This document shows positions 43,205 through 52,964 of a DNA stretch of 64,000 bases, in pieces. Origin of the DNA: a bacterium. GTDB taxonomy: Bacteria; B130-G9. The number at the start of each line of letters is the position of its first letter. Positions within the stretch are counted from its first letter, which is position 1. The notes beneath the pieces were generated by a model. The model saw only the letters and a list, made by a program, of their open reading frames with translations, was not told the origin of the DNA and made no database searches. Where the stretch lies: assembly GCA_035527515.1 (NCBI GenBank), contig DATLAJ010000108.1:1-64000 (forward strand), read 5' to 3'. A program made the translations under genes and the position numbers.

Positions 43205-45925
43205 ATGAGGCGCAAGATATTCCCCATTATCTTAACTCTCTTGGTCACGTTTATGACGTTACTCCCGAGCGGTCTATCTTGGGCGAGGCACTTCAGGCTC
43301 CTCGCCTCGGGTGAGGGTTCCGAGAACCATTTTGGGGTGGCGCTATCCTTCCCCTACAAGGGCTCCGAGTCGCGGTATGGCCGCATATTGCGAGATCAGG
43401 CGTTCGAGCTTGGCGCCGCTTGGTTCATCGTCTCCCACTGGGACACTCCGCTTTCGTGGGCAGCGATGCAGGGCCAAACCAACGTGTCGGGGCAGCCGGT
43501 CTTCTCCGACGTTGACAACGAGACGCTCGAGACATTCAAGGAATGCCACGACCGTGGGGTCAAGACGCTCGTTACGCTGTCGTTCAGCAATCCGCTGTTC
43601 TATCCGGACTGGCTCTACACTCCGGACGCGTCGAGTTCGTGCGACGGCGAGCAGAGATGGTGCTTCTACGTTCGCTCGGCCGACGATCCTGGCGGCAGGA
43701 CCTCCTACGACGACGAGGACCCCGACATAGGCCATATCGAGACGACCTACATCTGCGCGGAATGGCTTGCGAGATTCCTCAAATACTGCAAGAAGGTCGC
43801 GGAATACTACGGCCAATACGTTGACGGATGGATGGTCTGGGAGGAGGAGAACTGGGTCCCCAGCGGCAGTTCCAACGAACAGAGCTGCCTCTGCAAGTCG
43901 GAGTTCTGGAGACCGTATCCGCCTTATGCAGGCGAGGAGGACTGGAGGAAGATGACAAGGCTCTACGCTGAGATGCTCTTTAACGCGGCTCCTCTTATGA
44001 AGCGCCTTACACCTCACGCTAAGTTGCTGTTCGGCGCTACCTGCGGCTGCGACGTGCCTTACGTTGAGGCGGTCGTCCAGCAGATGGCGGCGTTAGGTGC
44101 AACGCAGGAGTTCTTCAGGACCTACATCGATGGCTATGGTTTCCACGGGTTCCGTTCTGGCGTCTGGCGTTCGGCTGCGGAACGGTATCTCGGGGCGCCC
44201 GAGCTTGAGGTCCCCTCGCCTCATCAATACGCGCCGGACGATGACGACTACGGGCTATGCTCGATGTTCACTCACTACGCGAGCCTGGGGGCGCCGACCC
44301 AGGGTTTCTTGAAGCAGGTGGGCGACCTCAGGGCGAGAATCGGGGCGGTAACCGGTCAGGAGCCTGGCTCGATAGAGCTCTACAATACGGAGGACTGCGC
44401 TCCGTTCCACTACAATGACCCGTGCGGAGACCAGATGCGCGGCTTCGTGAGAATGGCCAAGTATCTCTCCCGATCAGACATGACCTGCTATTACGCCAAC
44501 GTGCACGTTACGCACTGGCAGCTGCAAGAGGGTGATGCGGGGGCAACTGGCGCGGACTACGGCCTAATCAATAGGACGCACACGAACTCCGGCTGCACTC
44601 TCACCCCCGACAGGCCCTACATGTTGCCGGAGCTCCGCAGGGAGGCATACTACACGTTCCAGATGGTCGCCAGCATCTTCGACAAGACGCTGTCGCGCCT
44701 CGATCCGACATCGATTGGGGTTACTCTTTATGACAGGGCGCCTGACGAGACGCCGTTTTCGATCGGCTACCAGCCAAAACCCGAGCGTTCGGACGTTGCC
44801 ACCGGCCAGCAGGAGATCGCTCTAATGCTGCACGTGCCTACGGCGGACCCGACGCGTCAGGGAGAGATACTGGTCTCGGACTGGAAAATGACTGATTTCC
44901 CGCTTGCGATCGGCAGCAGCTATCACAGCGTGCCCGGATTGACCCACGTAACGACAGACGAATCGACGAATCCCAACACGATGCCTGCATGGGTCAAAAT
45001 AGACCTCGCCGCGCCTGAACTGAATTACGACACGACTGTCCCGCCCGAGGTCTGGGAGGTTAGCACATTCCCCCAGGGCGACTTTCACACTCTCGACATA
45101 TCCTGCCCCGAGAGGCCGCTTACCTACGGCGTTGACGCACAGAATCCAACCACGATAGTCATCGAGAAGACTACGGTCTCCGACTATGTGAACGTCATCG
45201 AGATCGCGCCAGCGCAATACCCGGCATTCAATGTCGCAGGCACGCTGGACTCATATCTCAAGGTCAGCCCCGACGGCGGCATCACAGGCAACATCGCAGT
45301 CGTGGCGCTGCCCTATGGCCCATCCTTTATAGATGTCATCAGGGCTTTTTACTCAGACATTGACCTGTCGGTCTCCTTGAACGACCGCGGCGAGGGAGAC
45401 GATCCTACGGCTCGCGACGGCATCTTCACGGCCAAACTAACGGCTCCGGGAACAGAGCCCGGCCCAGTAAGCAGCCTCATCGCTGACGGAGCGAAGCACC
45501 CGATAGTGTTTGGGGCCGGCATCTCACAGAACGCGATGTTTGCGGCCGAGAGCGGCAGTTTCGTTGTAAGAGCCTACGTGTTTGACGGCGATAACCCGGC
45601 CGACCCGGGTGCGATCGCATCTTGCAGTGCGAGAATCCCCGGAACTGCTCTTACCTTCCCTATGGTGCGGATGGCCGCGAGTTTGGGGGGCCTCGAGTCT
45701 TATGAGTGGTCAGCGAAAGTTCAGTTCGACGATCTGTCGGGCGTCGCCACGGGGCTCTATCTGGTTGAGGTGATAGCGACGGACAGCGAAGGCCTCAAGA
45801 GCGTGCCCTGGCCGCACATCCCGACCGGAGACGGCACATACATCGAGGGACTCTACTTGAACCTCCGCGTCAAGGGCCGCAGCGGCAACCTCGTGCGCTG
45901 CTGGCCGGAGCTCAGGCTCAACTAG
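43205..45925 (+). CDS. Large secreted protein, glycoside-hydrolase-like barrel
   Basis: A 906-residue exported protein beginning at ATG 43205 with AAGGAGG eight bases upstream; signal peptide to about residue 27 (SGLSWA). Residues 35-470 look like a (beta/alpha)8 barrel of the clan GH-A kind: VKTLVTLSFSNPLFYP, then YGQYVDGWMVWEEENW with a WEEENW in the acid/base position, and IELYNTEDC late in the barrel, where a nucleophile Glu would sit. I cannot assign a GH family. The rest is beta-sandwich-like, with DGIFTAKL and VRAYVFDGDN-type repeats. Single gene between palindromic intergenic regions. Confidence 0.75.
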   Translation: MRRKIFPIILTLLVTFMTLLPSGLSWARHFRLLASGEGSENHFGVALSFPYKGSESRYGRILRDQAFELGAAWFIVSHWDTPLSWAAMQGQTNVSGQPVFSDVDNETLETFKECHDRGVKTLVTLSFSNPLFYPDWLYTPDASSSCDGEQRWCFYVRSADDPGGRTSYDDEDPDIGHIETTYICAEWLARFLKYCKKVAEYYGQYVDGWMVWEEENWVPSGSSNEQSCLCKSEFWRPYPPYAGEEDWRKMTRLYAEMLFNAAPLMKRLTPHAKLLFGATCGCDVPYVEAVVQQMAALGATQEFFRTYIDGYGFHGFRSGVWRSAAERYLGAPELEVPSPHQYAPDDDDYGLCSMFTHYASLGAPTQGFLKQVGDLRARIGAVTGQEPGSIELYNTEDCAPFHYNDPCGDQMRGFVRMAKYLSRSDMTCYYANVHVTHWQLQEGDAGATGADYGLINRTHTNSGCTLTPDRPYMLPELRREAYYTFQMVASIFDKTLSRLDPTSIGVTLYDRAPDETPFSIGYQPKPERSDVATGQQEIALMLHVPTADPTRQGEILVSDWKMTDFPLAIGSSYHSVPGLTHVTTDESTNPNTMPAWVKIDLAAPELNYDTTVPPEVWEVSTFPQGDFHTLDISCPERPLTYGVDAQNPTTIVIEKTTVSDYVNVIEIAPAQYPAFNVAGTLDSYLKVSPDGGITGNIAVVALPYGPSFIDVIRAFYSDIDLSVSLNDRGEGDDPTARDGIFTAKLTAPGTEPGPVSSLIADGAKHPIVFGAGISQNAMFAAESGSFVVRAYVFDGDNPADPGAIASCSARIPGTALTFPMVRMAASLGGLESYEWSAKVQFDDLSGVATGLYLVEVIATDSEGLKSVPWPHIPTGDGTYIEGLYLNLRVKGRSGNLVRCWPELRLN

Positions 45926-45943
45926 CCCAAGAATCGCCTCTAA

Positions 45944-46990
45944 CTAATCCGGACCAGATTGACGCTCTGCTCGCCAAACGTCTGGCCAGCGCTCGCGGAA
46001 GTCCTCGTTAATGACCGACAGATCTGGCCGCATCGTGATCCGCGCCGCGTAGAAATCAATCGAGTCGCTGAGAGCGTAGCTCAGGTCCTGCCACTGAACA
46101 CGGACAATATCCCCGTCATCAATCGCAAAGACCCACGGAACGATGCAGGCCGAAAGGAACTCCCGGACGGTCTTCGTTGACTTGGACCTCTCGACAGCGA
46201 GCGAGGATGCGGACTTCGGAAATGTCCGGATGGCCCGCGGCTGGCCCACGCGCGAGTTCAGCCAAAGCAGCCGGAACCCATCAGGCACGGCGCATACAGC
46301 GAGCCATTCAAAGGGCGAGAAGTCGGCGGGAAATGCCCGAACGTCGGCCGCTGCTGGGACAAGCCCCAGTGCTATGCGCCTCACCTTTCTCTTCTGCAAG
46401 TAGCACAGGCACAGATAGAGAAGGCCAAGTATGGCGCCTGCGAGCGCGAGGCCGAACCTCAGCGGGCCGGCAAATGTCGAGACAACGGCCGCCAGAACGC
46501 CAAGCCGCATCATGGGGGCCTTGATGGCGCTGTGAAGCTGACAGACTGTGCAGACCCGGAGCGACTTCTCATGACATCGCGCGTGAGAGGTCTTGGGGTT
46601 CAATCCTAACAGAAGGCTGCCGGTGAGCATCCGTCTCGAGAAGGGCCAGAACACCATCGCCCCGGTGCCGTGCATGATAAGGTCAAGGACGCAGTGGCTC
46701 GCCCCGGCCACGAGCGCGACCAGATAGCTTTCCCAGAAACCGATACCGGGGAAGATGAGACATCCCAGCCATGCGATGACGAAACCGGCGGCCGCCACGC
46801 TCACGAGCGAGTGCGTAACGCTGTGGTGATACTTCAAGAAGTAGATATTCTTAAAGAATTTAGTAACGAAATCCAGGTCTGGCACGACGGCCGCGGCAGA
46901 TGCGATCGCAACCCTGGGCAACGTCGCATCAGGCCCCGGCAAGAGATTCGTTACCACAATTCCCCAGACGACATGCGAAACCGGATCCAT
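45944..46990 (-). CDS. YdjM-type membrane-bound metal-dependent hydrolase family protein
   Basis: A 348-residue member of the DUF457/YdjM family of inner-membrane proteins, predicted metal-dependent hydrolases. It begins MDPVSHVVWGIVVTNLLPGP and has the family's PDLDF and YHHSVTHSLVS motifs (His and Asp likely metal ligands) and HCVLDLIMHGTGAMVFWPF, spread over about five spans. The last 110 residues are soluble and not recognised. A Cys/His cluster (ARCHEKSLRVCTVCQLH) after the third motif might bind a metal. It has no obvious partners. Substrate unknown. Confidence 0.8.
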   Translation of the reverse strand: MDPVSHVVWGIVVTNLLPGPDATLPRVAIASAAAVVPDLDFVTKFFKNIYFLKYHHSVTHSLVSVAAAGFVIAWLGCLIFPGIGFWESYLVALVAGASHCVLDLIMHGTGAMVFWPFSRRMLTGSLLLGLNPKTSHARCHEKSLRVCTVCQLHSAIKAPMMRLGVLAAVVSTFAGPLRFGLALAGAILGLLYLCLCYLQKRKVRRIALGLVPAAADVRAFPADFSPFEWLAVCAVPDGFRLLWLNSRVGQPRAIRTFPKSASSLAVERSKSTKTVREFLSACIVPWVFAIDDGDIVRVQWQDLSYALSDSIDFYAARITMRPDLSVINEDFRERWPDVWRAERQSGPD

Positions 46991-47547
46991 GGCCGAAAGG
47001 CTTATCAGACACAGATGCCGCCGTCAAGCACATACCGCGAGGCGCAGAATGTTGGCCTTGCGCCTCGGCGCTATCGGGCCGCGCCCGAGGTCGCTTGAGC
47101 GCGGGTGCGATTCTGGATTGTAGGTGGAGTGTCGCACTGACCTCGGCCGCGTTTTAACGCGGCGATATAGATGGCTCTCATTATCCTAACACCCGACTTC
47201 GAGTCGGGTGGCTTCAGAAGGCGAGGCGCCTCCTCCTCCCTCCCAGAATGCCCATGTACAGGGAAAGGATGAGGAGAGCGGTCGCGTGCCCCAGGCCGCC
47301 CCGAATGAATTCGGGGCTTACGATCATGATAGCCTTCTCGCATCGCCTCGACTGAAGTCGGGCGATGAGGCAATGTGCAACTCATGCGTGTTGCAGACCG
47401 CGACCTGGGCGGCATCTATGTAGCCCTCATCGCATAAGCGCTGGATTACCTACAATCCTGGGTCAAACCCATAGGTGCAAGGTGATTGATCATCGGGTCA
47501 AGCTCTGTTTTGATTATCGAGGCGCACAAAGATGATGAGCGCTTGAG
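46991..47547. other. Intergenic region with a cluster of four palindromes
   Basis: About 550 bases without a supportable gene. It contains hairpins at 47146-47163 (GCCGCGTT, AACGCGGC), 47190-47210 (9-bp arms around TCG), 47299-47316 (CCCCGAAT, ATTCGGGG) and 47341-47367 (arms of 12-13 bp with one bulge). The sequences differ from the 42.7 kb cluster but have the same look. No promoter with convincing boxes was found for the next gene. Confidence 0.55.
47190..47210. repeat. Palindrome with 9-bp arms
   Basis: CACCCGACT and AGTCGGGTG flank a three-base loop. Similar CGACT-type arms recur at 47341-47367. The pair lies 1 kb from the nearest stop codon on one side and 330 bases before the next start, so neither is placed as a terminator. 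Confidence 0.65.
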
Positions 47548-50346
47548 ATGGCTTTGCGGACGAGACGAGGGCTTTACAGGCCAATCGTGAGCGGAATGGG
47601 CGACTTCGATCTTGTGAGATTCTATCAGGGTATGCCTGAGGGTTACCTGGAATGCGACGAGCGACGACGCATCGCTGTACTTGGCGCGAAGGCGGCTGGC
47701 CTCGTGCATCTATGCGAGCTTGGGATGCCATGCCCAGACGGTTTCGTCATCCCCACTTCGGTAACCGACGAGTTCAACAGATTGAACGCCGGAGTGCTCT
47801 CGGAAGTCGATTCATCAAACCTGCCGCCCAGCGCCGTGATGGAGCGACTGTTGCTGCCCGATAGTCTGTGGGAAGGCATCGAAAGGGGCATCCATTGGAT
47901 CGAGAAGAAGAGCAACCTGCTATTTGGAGAGGTCGGGCGCCCGTTGCTTGTCTCGGTCAGGTCAGGCGGGACGGTCTCGCTGCCCGGGCTCATGGAAACC
48001 ATCTGCAACGTGGGCCTCAGGAGGAAGATGTTTGGCCAGCTGGCTGACGCAGACGGACGGCAGAGATTCCTGCTTGACTCCTTCCGAAGGTTCATCGAGG
48101 GCTACGGCAGCGCGGTTTACCGGATCAAGAGAAGACAGCTCAGGGACATACTTGGGGATCAGGGCCGCAACAGACCTGATTCTTTGGCGAAAGCGATCGA
48201 TAAATATCTGGCAATTTGCCCAGTCCCCGATGACCCCTGGCTTGCGCTGCGCAGGTCCGTGATAGCAGTGATGCTGTCGGCAAGGACCGAGGAGGTGCGC
48301 GAGTTCATGCGCACCAACTACATTCAGGAGCCTGTCAAGACCGCGGTAACCATTCAGCGAATGGTGTTTGGAAACCTCGATGCCAGGTCCGGCAGTGGCG
48401 TCGTGTTCAGCAGGAATCCCTCTACCGGCCAGCCTGCCGAGGCGCCGGGGAAAACACGACTCTTCGGACAGATTATCGTGCAATCACAGGGGGACGACGT
48501 CGTCAGGGACCTGGGCGAGGCGGGTGCCGTGAAGGACCTCCACTCGGCCTATCCTGACATCTGCAAGAGGCTCGCCGAGATCGCCCGGAAGCTGGAGAGC
48601 GTGTCTGGCTACGTTCAGGATATTGAGTTCACGATTGAATCTGGGAAGCTCTATCTTCTTCAGGCAAGGCCGGCCAAGATGGCACCTGCTGCTTTCTTGC
48701 GGGCACAGCTGGACATGATTGAGGAGGGCATCGCATCCGATACTGACGTCATCGCCAGAACAGACCCGAGGCAGCTCGAGCAGGTTCTCTCGGCTACCGT
48801 AACCTGCACGCCTCCGGGCTCAATGAAGTTGATCGGCGAGGGCAGCCCGCTCGTGCCGGGTTACGCGACCGGCAGAGCTTGCTTCAACATTGACGAGATT
48901 AGGCAGTTCAAGTCCAAAAACGAGCCGGTCATTTTCTGCTGTGCTCGATTACTTCTATCAGACATGGCAGCCGTGGAGGCTGCGGATGGGATCATCTCCT
49001 CGCAAAGGAATGTGCTCTCGCACGCAACGCTGAACGCACGCTATCTTGGTCGGCCAAGCATCGTCAAGGCGAAGCTCGAGATCGACCCCGTGGCCCGCAC
49101 CATCAAGTATGGAGACAGTGGGATACGACCTGGGGTCCTGCAACAGGGCGACATCGTCTCAATAGACGCTCACCACGGGCTTATCTACGAGGACCAGATG
49201 GAGATCCGCATTTCTGGCATCAAGGACCCGCTGGCAGAGCGCTTCTGCGAGCTTGTCGCTAGGCACAGCGACATAAAGGTCTATGCCCAGGTGGAGGATT
49301 ATGAGACCTATGCAACGGCCAAGAGGCTCGGTGCGGACGGCGTGGCCAACTTCCGAAGTGATGTCCTTTTCTTCAAGAAATCGGTCAACTTCGCGCTATG
49401 CGACTTTGTGCTTAGCGTAGGCACGCCAGACGAGCCACGAGCCCGCAAGCGGCTACACTCACTGCTAAAGAGGGATTTCCTGCGCGTGTTTCAGACCATC
49501 GATGAGAACTACATCGCGATCAGGCTCTGCAAGCACACGATATATGAGTATTTCCCCAAGGAGCGGTTCGATGTCATCAACCTCGCCAAGTATATCCTGA
49601 GTGCAAGGAATGGCGAGGCTCTAGAGGCCAAAGATGTGGGTCTGAGCAGCCGCCAGATCGAGAAGATGGTGAGAATAATCAGAGAGCACAAGAGACGGCA
49701 GGAGGACTACAACCCGATCCTGGGCAGGCGGGGCGTGCGGCTGGCAACGACGCTCCCACAGATTTACGAAATAGAGATTAGGGCGATACTCTCCGCCATG
49801 CAGAAGATTCAGTCTGAAGACAAACAGATGCACGTCGAGATACTTGTGCCCTATATATGCGTTGTGGGCGAGCTCCTTTACGTGCGAGACCTCACCGACA
49901 GGATCGCGTCCGAATTCGGTCAGGCGGACCTTCACTACGATGTGGCGCCAATTGTGGAGATAAGTGGGATCGCTTTCGAGATGGACAAGCTCGCTCCCCA
50001 CACCAACCTGGTGGTGATCAGGTCCGACAAACTAACGACATCCACGCACCACATCGTCCGGGAAGATGCCAGGCAGTTCCTCGGTGCATACGTTGACCGG
50101 GGCTGGTTCTACGGGGACCCGTTCAGGGTGATACAGAAAAGCACGGAGAGAATCATTAGGCACGCGGTCGAGGCCGCCAAAAGCGTCAATCCAAACATAC
50201 GCATACTTGTGGCCGGAACCCACTGTTCAAACGAATACAGCCTCCGCAGGCTGCTTGACCTCGGAATCACCGAGATATGCTGCCCACCGATCATGGTCCC
50301 AGTCGCAAAGCTCATCGCAGCCAAAACAAAGAGGACAACAGCTTGA
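47548..50346 (+). CDS. Divergent pyruvate phosphate dikinase-like enzyme
   Basis: A 932-residue protein with the three-part layout of PPDK: N-terminal ATP-grasp (SVRSGGTVSLPGLMETICNV), a swivelling phosphohistidine domain with His492 in VLSHATLNARYLGRPSIV, and a C-terminal PEP/pyruvate barrel with VEIS, IRSDKLTT and the catalytic-Cys position CPPIMVP (Cys912). Several residues differ from active PPDK: the usual TSHAA around the His is VLSHA, and the Asn-Asp pair of GTNDLTQ is Ser-Asp. It may carry out an altered phosphotransfer. The 3' end overlaps the next start codon by TTGA. ATG 47596 is an alternative start; neither has a strong SD. Confidence 0.8.
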   Translation: MALRTRRGLYRPIVSGMGDFDLVRFYQGMPEGYLECDERRRIAVLGAKAAGLVHLCELGMPCPDGFVIPTSVTDEFNRLNAGVLSEVDSSNLPPSAVMERLLLPDSLWEGIERGIHWIEKKSNLLFGEVGRPLLVSVRSGGTVSLPGLMETICNVGLRRKMFGQLADADGRQRFLLDSFRRFIEGYGSAVYRIKRRQLRDILGDQGRNRPDSLAKAIDKYLAICPVPDDPWLALRRSVIAVMLSARTEEVREFMRTNYIQEPVKTAVTIQRMVFGNLDARSGSGVVFSRNPSTGQPAEAPGKTRLFGQIIVQSQGDDVVRDLGEAGAVKDLHSAYPDICKRLAEIARKLESVSGYVQDIEFTIESGKLYLLQARPAKMAPAAFLRAQLDMIEEGIASDTDVIARTDPRQLEQVLSATVTCTPPGSMKLIGEGSPLVPGYATGRACFNIDEIRQFKSKNEPVIFCCARLLLSDMAAVEAADGIISSQRNVLSHATLNARYLGRPSIVKAKLEIDPVARTIKYGDSGIRPGVLQQGDIVSIDAHHGLIYEDQMEIRISGIKDPLAERFCELVARHSDIKVYAQVEDYETYATAKRLGADGVANFRSDVLFFKKSVNFALCDFVLSVGTPDEPRARKRLHSLLKRDFLRVFQTIDENYIAIRLCKHTIYEYFPKERFDVINLAKYILSARNGEALEAKDVGLSSRQIEKMVRIIREHKRRQEDYNPILGRRGVRLATTLPQIYEIEIRAILSAMQKIQSEDKQMHVEILVPYICVVGELLYVRDLTDRIASEFGQADLHYDVAPIVEISGIAFEMDKLAPHTNLVVIRSDKLTTSTHHIVREDARQFLGAYVDRGWFYGDPFRVIQKSTERIIRHAVEAAKSVNPNIRILVAGTHCSNEYSLRRLLDLGITEICCPPIMVPVAKLIAAKTKRTTA

Positions 50347-51725
50347 CAGCTCGCAGCCCAAGAGAAGAGCTCCGACAGCTCGTCAAGCGATATAGCCCGT
50401 TTATGGAGGCGAACAAGAAAGCTATCAGAAGCCTTGACGAGCTCGGCAAGATGTTCTCCAAGATGACGCACGTCGTTGTCCGCTCCAACGAGCCGTTCAG
50501 CATTGAAAACGTGGTCCATCGATGCAGCAAGAAGCAGAGCCTCGAGGAGATCTGCGCCAAGCTCAGCAGGCGGCTCCTGTCGTGTATGTCCAGCATCAAT
50601 CTGCTAATAGAGACATACGCAGAGATCGGCGAGGCCGACACGAGCGAGATCAGGACGACCCTAGCGAACATCAGGGAGAAGTTCCTCTCCCACTTCTGGT
50701 TTCTCAAACGGATTCTTCTGTTCAACCTGTGCGACGACGTGATGTATTTCTCACAACACAGGAGGGCGTTGGGTCTTTTGACCGAGATCAGGCCCAGCGT
50801 AACCAAGTCGCTTCGGAATCCGAGGGAGGATGGCTTGGCCTCAAGCCTAAGAAGTGTCAATGAGGTCGTGCGATACCTTCACCAGAAGGGCGAGGATGCG
50901 TTTTTCGCCCGGGCGAGGGAGATGGGCGCCTCGCGGACGTTTGCGCTTGGGAACGACAACATGTTAAATCTTGTTGACCTCGACAGGCTTTTAGGAGATC
51001 GGCAAGCAGCGAAGAGCTCGCCCGTGCAGACGCTTAACGAGCCGGTGATGAGCGCGCTGCTGAGGCCCTACAAGGCGGGTGTAAAGGGCGAGGGCGCCGA
51101 GATACTGAACGTAGTTAAGTTCCGGGATATGATCGACACTCAGCTCGAGCTCGGCCTGCACAAGGCCAGACTGAGGAGCAGAATCAGCGCCAAGTCAGGC
51201 TCCAAAAGAAGCTTCATATCGCTGTCGTACTTCGAGCCGTTTCAGGCGCTTGTGTCCCAGACGCTCGGCCAGCGCGTCCGTTATTTCTCCGGCATTCTCT
51301 CACGCCTCAAGTTCACTGTGGAGACCGATTTCATCACATTCCTCAGCGCGAGCTTCTCGGGCGGCGCCGGCAAGTGCAAAAAAGTGCTTAGCGAGCTCGT
51401 GCGAGCGATGATCTCGCTCAAAGACCTTGACGAGCTCCTCTCCCAGCCGGGCAAGACGGAACAGGCGATCTCGCTCTTCTGCCAAGGAGTGAGCAACGTT
51501 CACGGCTACTTCAACGCGCTGAGGTGCCTCGAGCTTGCCATCTCAGACCAGATCACCCCCGAATCGCTGCAAATGATCTTGAGGCAAGAGGAGCTCAACC
51601 GAAGCGAGATGGACCTGCTGCTGAAGCATGACTTTCCGAAGATTGCGGCGAGGCCCAACGTTAGGCGCGAAACCACCGCCTCGCTGCGGCGTGCTCTCGA
51701 TCAGATGAGGGACAGCCTCAGCTAG
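50343..51725 (+). CDS. Helical protein of unknown function coupled to the dikinase-like gene
   Basis: Not recognised. From TTG 50343 (GAGG nine bases upstream) the product is 460 residues, almost entirely helical, with no signal or membrane span. Recurring Leu/Arg-rich amphipathic helices such as LTARSPREELRQLVKRYS, KLSRRLLSCMSSINLLIET and LRRALDQMRDS. TTGA overlap with the upstream gene shows translational coupling, so it probably works with the dikinase-like enzyme, for example as regulator or substrate carrier. An upstream ATG (50277) would overlap the previous gene by 70 bases and is unlikely. Confidence 0.75.
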   Translation: MTARSPREELRQLVKRYSPFMEANKKAIRSLDELGKMFSKMTHVVVRSNEPFSIENVVHRCSKKQSLEEICAKLSRRLLSCMSSINLLIETYAEIGEADTSEIRTTLANIREKFLSHFWFLKRILLFNLCDDVMYFSQHRRALGLLTEIRPSVTKSLRNPREDGLASSLRSVNEVVRYLHQKGEDAFFARAREMGASRTFALGNDNMLNLVDLDRLLGDRQAAKSSPVQTLNEPVMSALLRPYKAGVKGEGAEILNVVKFRDMIDTQLELGLHKARLRSRISAKSGSKRSFISLSYFEPFQALVSQTLGQRVRYFSGILSRLKFTVETDFITFLSASFSGGAGKCKKVLSELVRAMISLKDLDELLSQPGKTEQAISLFCQGVSNVHGYFNALRCLELAISDQITPESLQMILRQEELNRSEMDLLLKHDFPKIAARPNVRRETTASLRRALDQMRDSLS

Positions 51726-51759
51726 TCCATCCCAGCGTCAGCCAGGTGCTTCAGCGCTG

Positions 51760-52611
51760 CTAGACCAGACAGAGCGTCAATACTCCAGCGGCGAGGCAAT
51801 AAAGACCGAACAGATGCAGCCTGCCCCGGCTGACGATACGCAGAAGGACTGCTATTGAGACGTAGCCAATCGCAAAAGCGGCAAGGAATATCAAGACCAT
51901 TTCCAACGCGCCCTGGGTGCTCAGAGCACGAGCGATGTCGCCGAACTCGAGCACGAAGGCGCCAGCTATGGCCGGTATCGATAGCAGGAAGGAGAAACGG
52001 GCCGCGAAATCCCGCCTGAGGCCGAGGAATATGCCGGCGGCGATCGTGAAGCCGGACCGCGAGATGCCTGGCGTTATGGCCAGAGCCTGGGCAATCCCGA
52101 TGAGAAAGGCGCTGAGCAGCCAAGTGTGCCAGACCGTTCTCTCGCCCTGCTGGGCCAGTCTCGTCAAAAGGAGCACAGCAGCAGTTACAAGAAACATCGC
52201 GCCAACCACCTTGACGCTCGCGAACACCCGCTCAATCGTATCCTTGAAGGCAAGGCCTATGACTGCGGCGGGGAGCGTCCCGACTACGATCATTGCGAGG
52301 ATGCGCTGATATGACAGCCTGCCATGATCATCCTGCGGCGGCAGCGCGATGAACAGTTTAGAGGGCCTCCTGACGACGCTCGACAGCGTCTTGGGAGACA
52401 GGATGCGGGCAAACATTACCAGGTCCTTGCGGAAGTAGATCAGAACCGCTAAAAGCGTCCCCAAATGGGCGATTACGCCCATTGGAACCATTGACTCCAC
52501 TGCGGCGCCAAAAAGCTTGTGAAAGACAGCTAAGTGGCCGGAGGAACTGACCGGCAAGAACTCGGTCAAGCCCTGGAGCGCCCCGAAAAGCACCGCTTTG
52601 ATAAGGCTCAC
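51760..52611 (-). CDS. uppP: Undecaprenyl-diphosphatase
   Basis: Recycles undecaprenyl pyrophosphate to the monophosphate carrier for peptidoglycan and glycan synthesis, in the inner membrane. The 283-residue, eight-span protein has the two family signatures: GALQGLTEFLPVSSSGHL near the N-terminus, with the catalytic Glu and the SSS loop, and PGISRSGFTIAAGIFLGLRR in the second half. Length and motifs are normal. Single gene. Confidence 0.95.
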   Translation of the reverse strand: MSLIKAVLFGALQGLTEFLPVSSSGHLAVFHKLFGAAVESMVPMGVIAHLGTLLAVLIYFRKDLVMFARILSPKTLSSVVRRPSKLFIALPPQDDHGRLSYQRILAMIVVGTLPAAVIGLAFKDTIERVFASVKVVGAMFLVTAAVLLLTRLAQQGERTVWHTWLLSAFLIGIAQALAITPGISRSGFTIAAGIFLGLRRDFAARFSFLLSIPAIAGAFVLEFGDIARALSTQGALEMVLIFLAAFAIGYVSIAVLLRIVSRGRLHLFGLYCLAAGVLTLCLV

Positions 52612-52964
52612 AAGAACGCCTCCTGTGTAGGTATCACGGGGCCTCTGGACACAACGTCTCCCGTTTGTGAGCGCCGGTCGGAATGGTTCTTCCCATGAAT
52701 GCTCTCCCTCATCTGCTCTGGTTCATTTCTGTTGCTTGAATAAGGGCATCCGGCCACCGCGGACGAAAGAGGCGTCAAGGGACCGCACACCAAATGTGCC
52801 TTGGATATTGCGATCATTCTGTGTGGTCGCTACGACTAACCTCTTGTCTTGACAGCAAGCATGCTCACGCTTAGTTTAGTGTGTTAGGATTTCGCTGGAA
52901 TTATATAGCATATTAGCAGGATGACTCCCGGCAGGTCAACTGGGCGGGGGCGGAGGTAACCTTG
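52612..52964. other. Intergenic region with the mreB promoter
   Basis: A 353-base gap between the divergent uppP and mreB genes. The mreB promoter lies at 52849-52877; the left 200 bases hold no supportable feature. Confidence 0.5.
52849..52877 (+). promoter_or_regulatory. mreB promoter
   Basis: A perfect -35 TTGACA (52849-52854) and a weak TAGTTT (52872-52877) are 17 bases apart. This is the same form (perfect -35, TAGnnT -10) as the promoter at 2696-2724. The start codon is about 88 bases further. Confidence 0.5.

Noticed and set aside
50277-50345. Upstream ATG start of the helical protein
   Set aside because: It would overlap the dikinase-like gene by 70 bases and has no SD; the TTG with GAGG at the TTGA junction is better.
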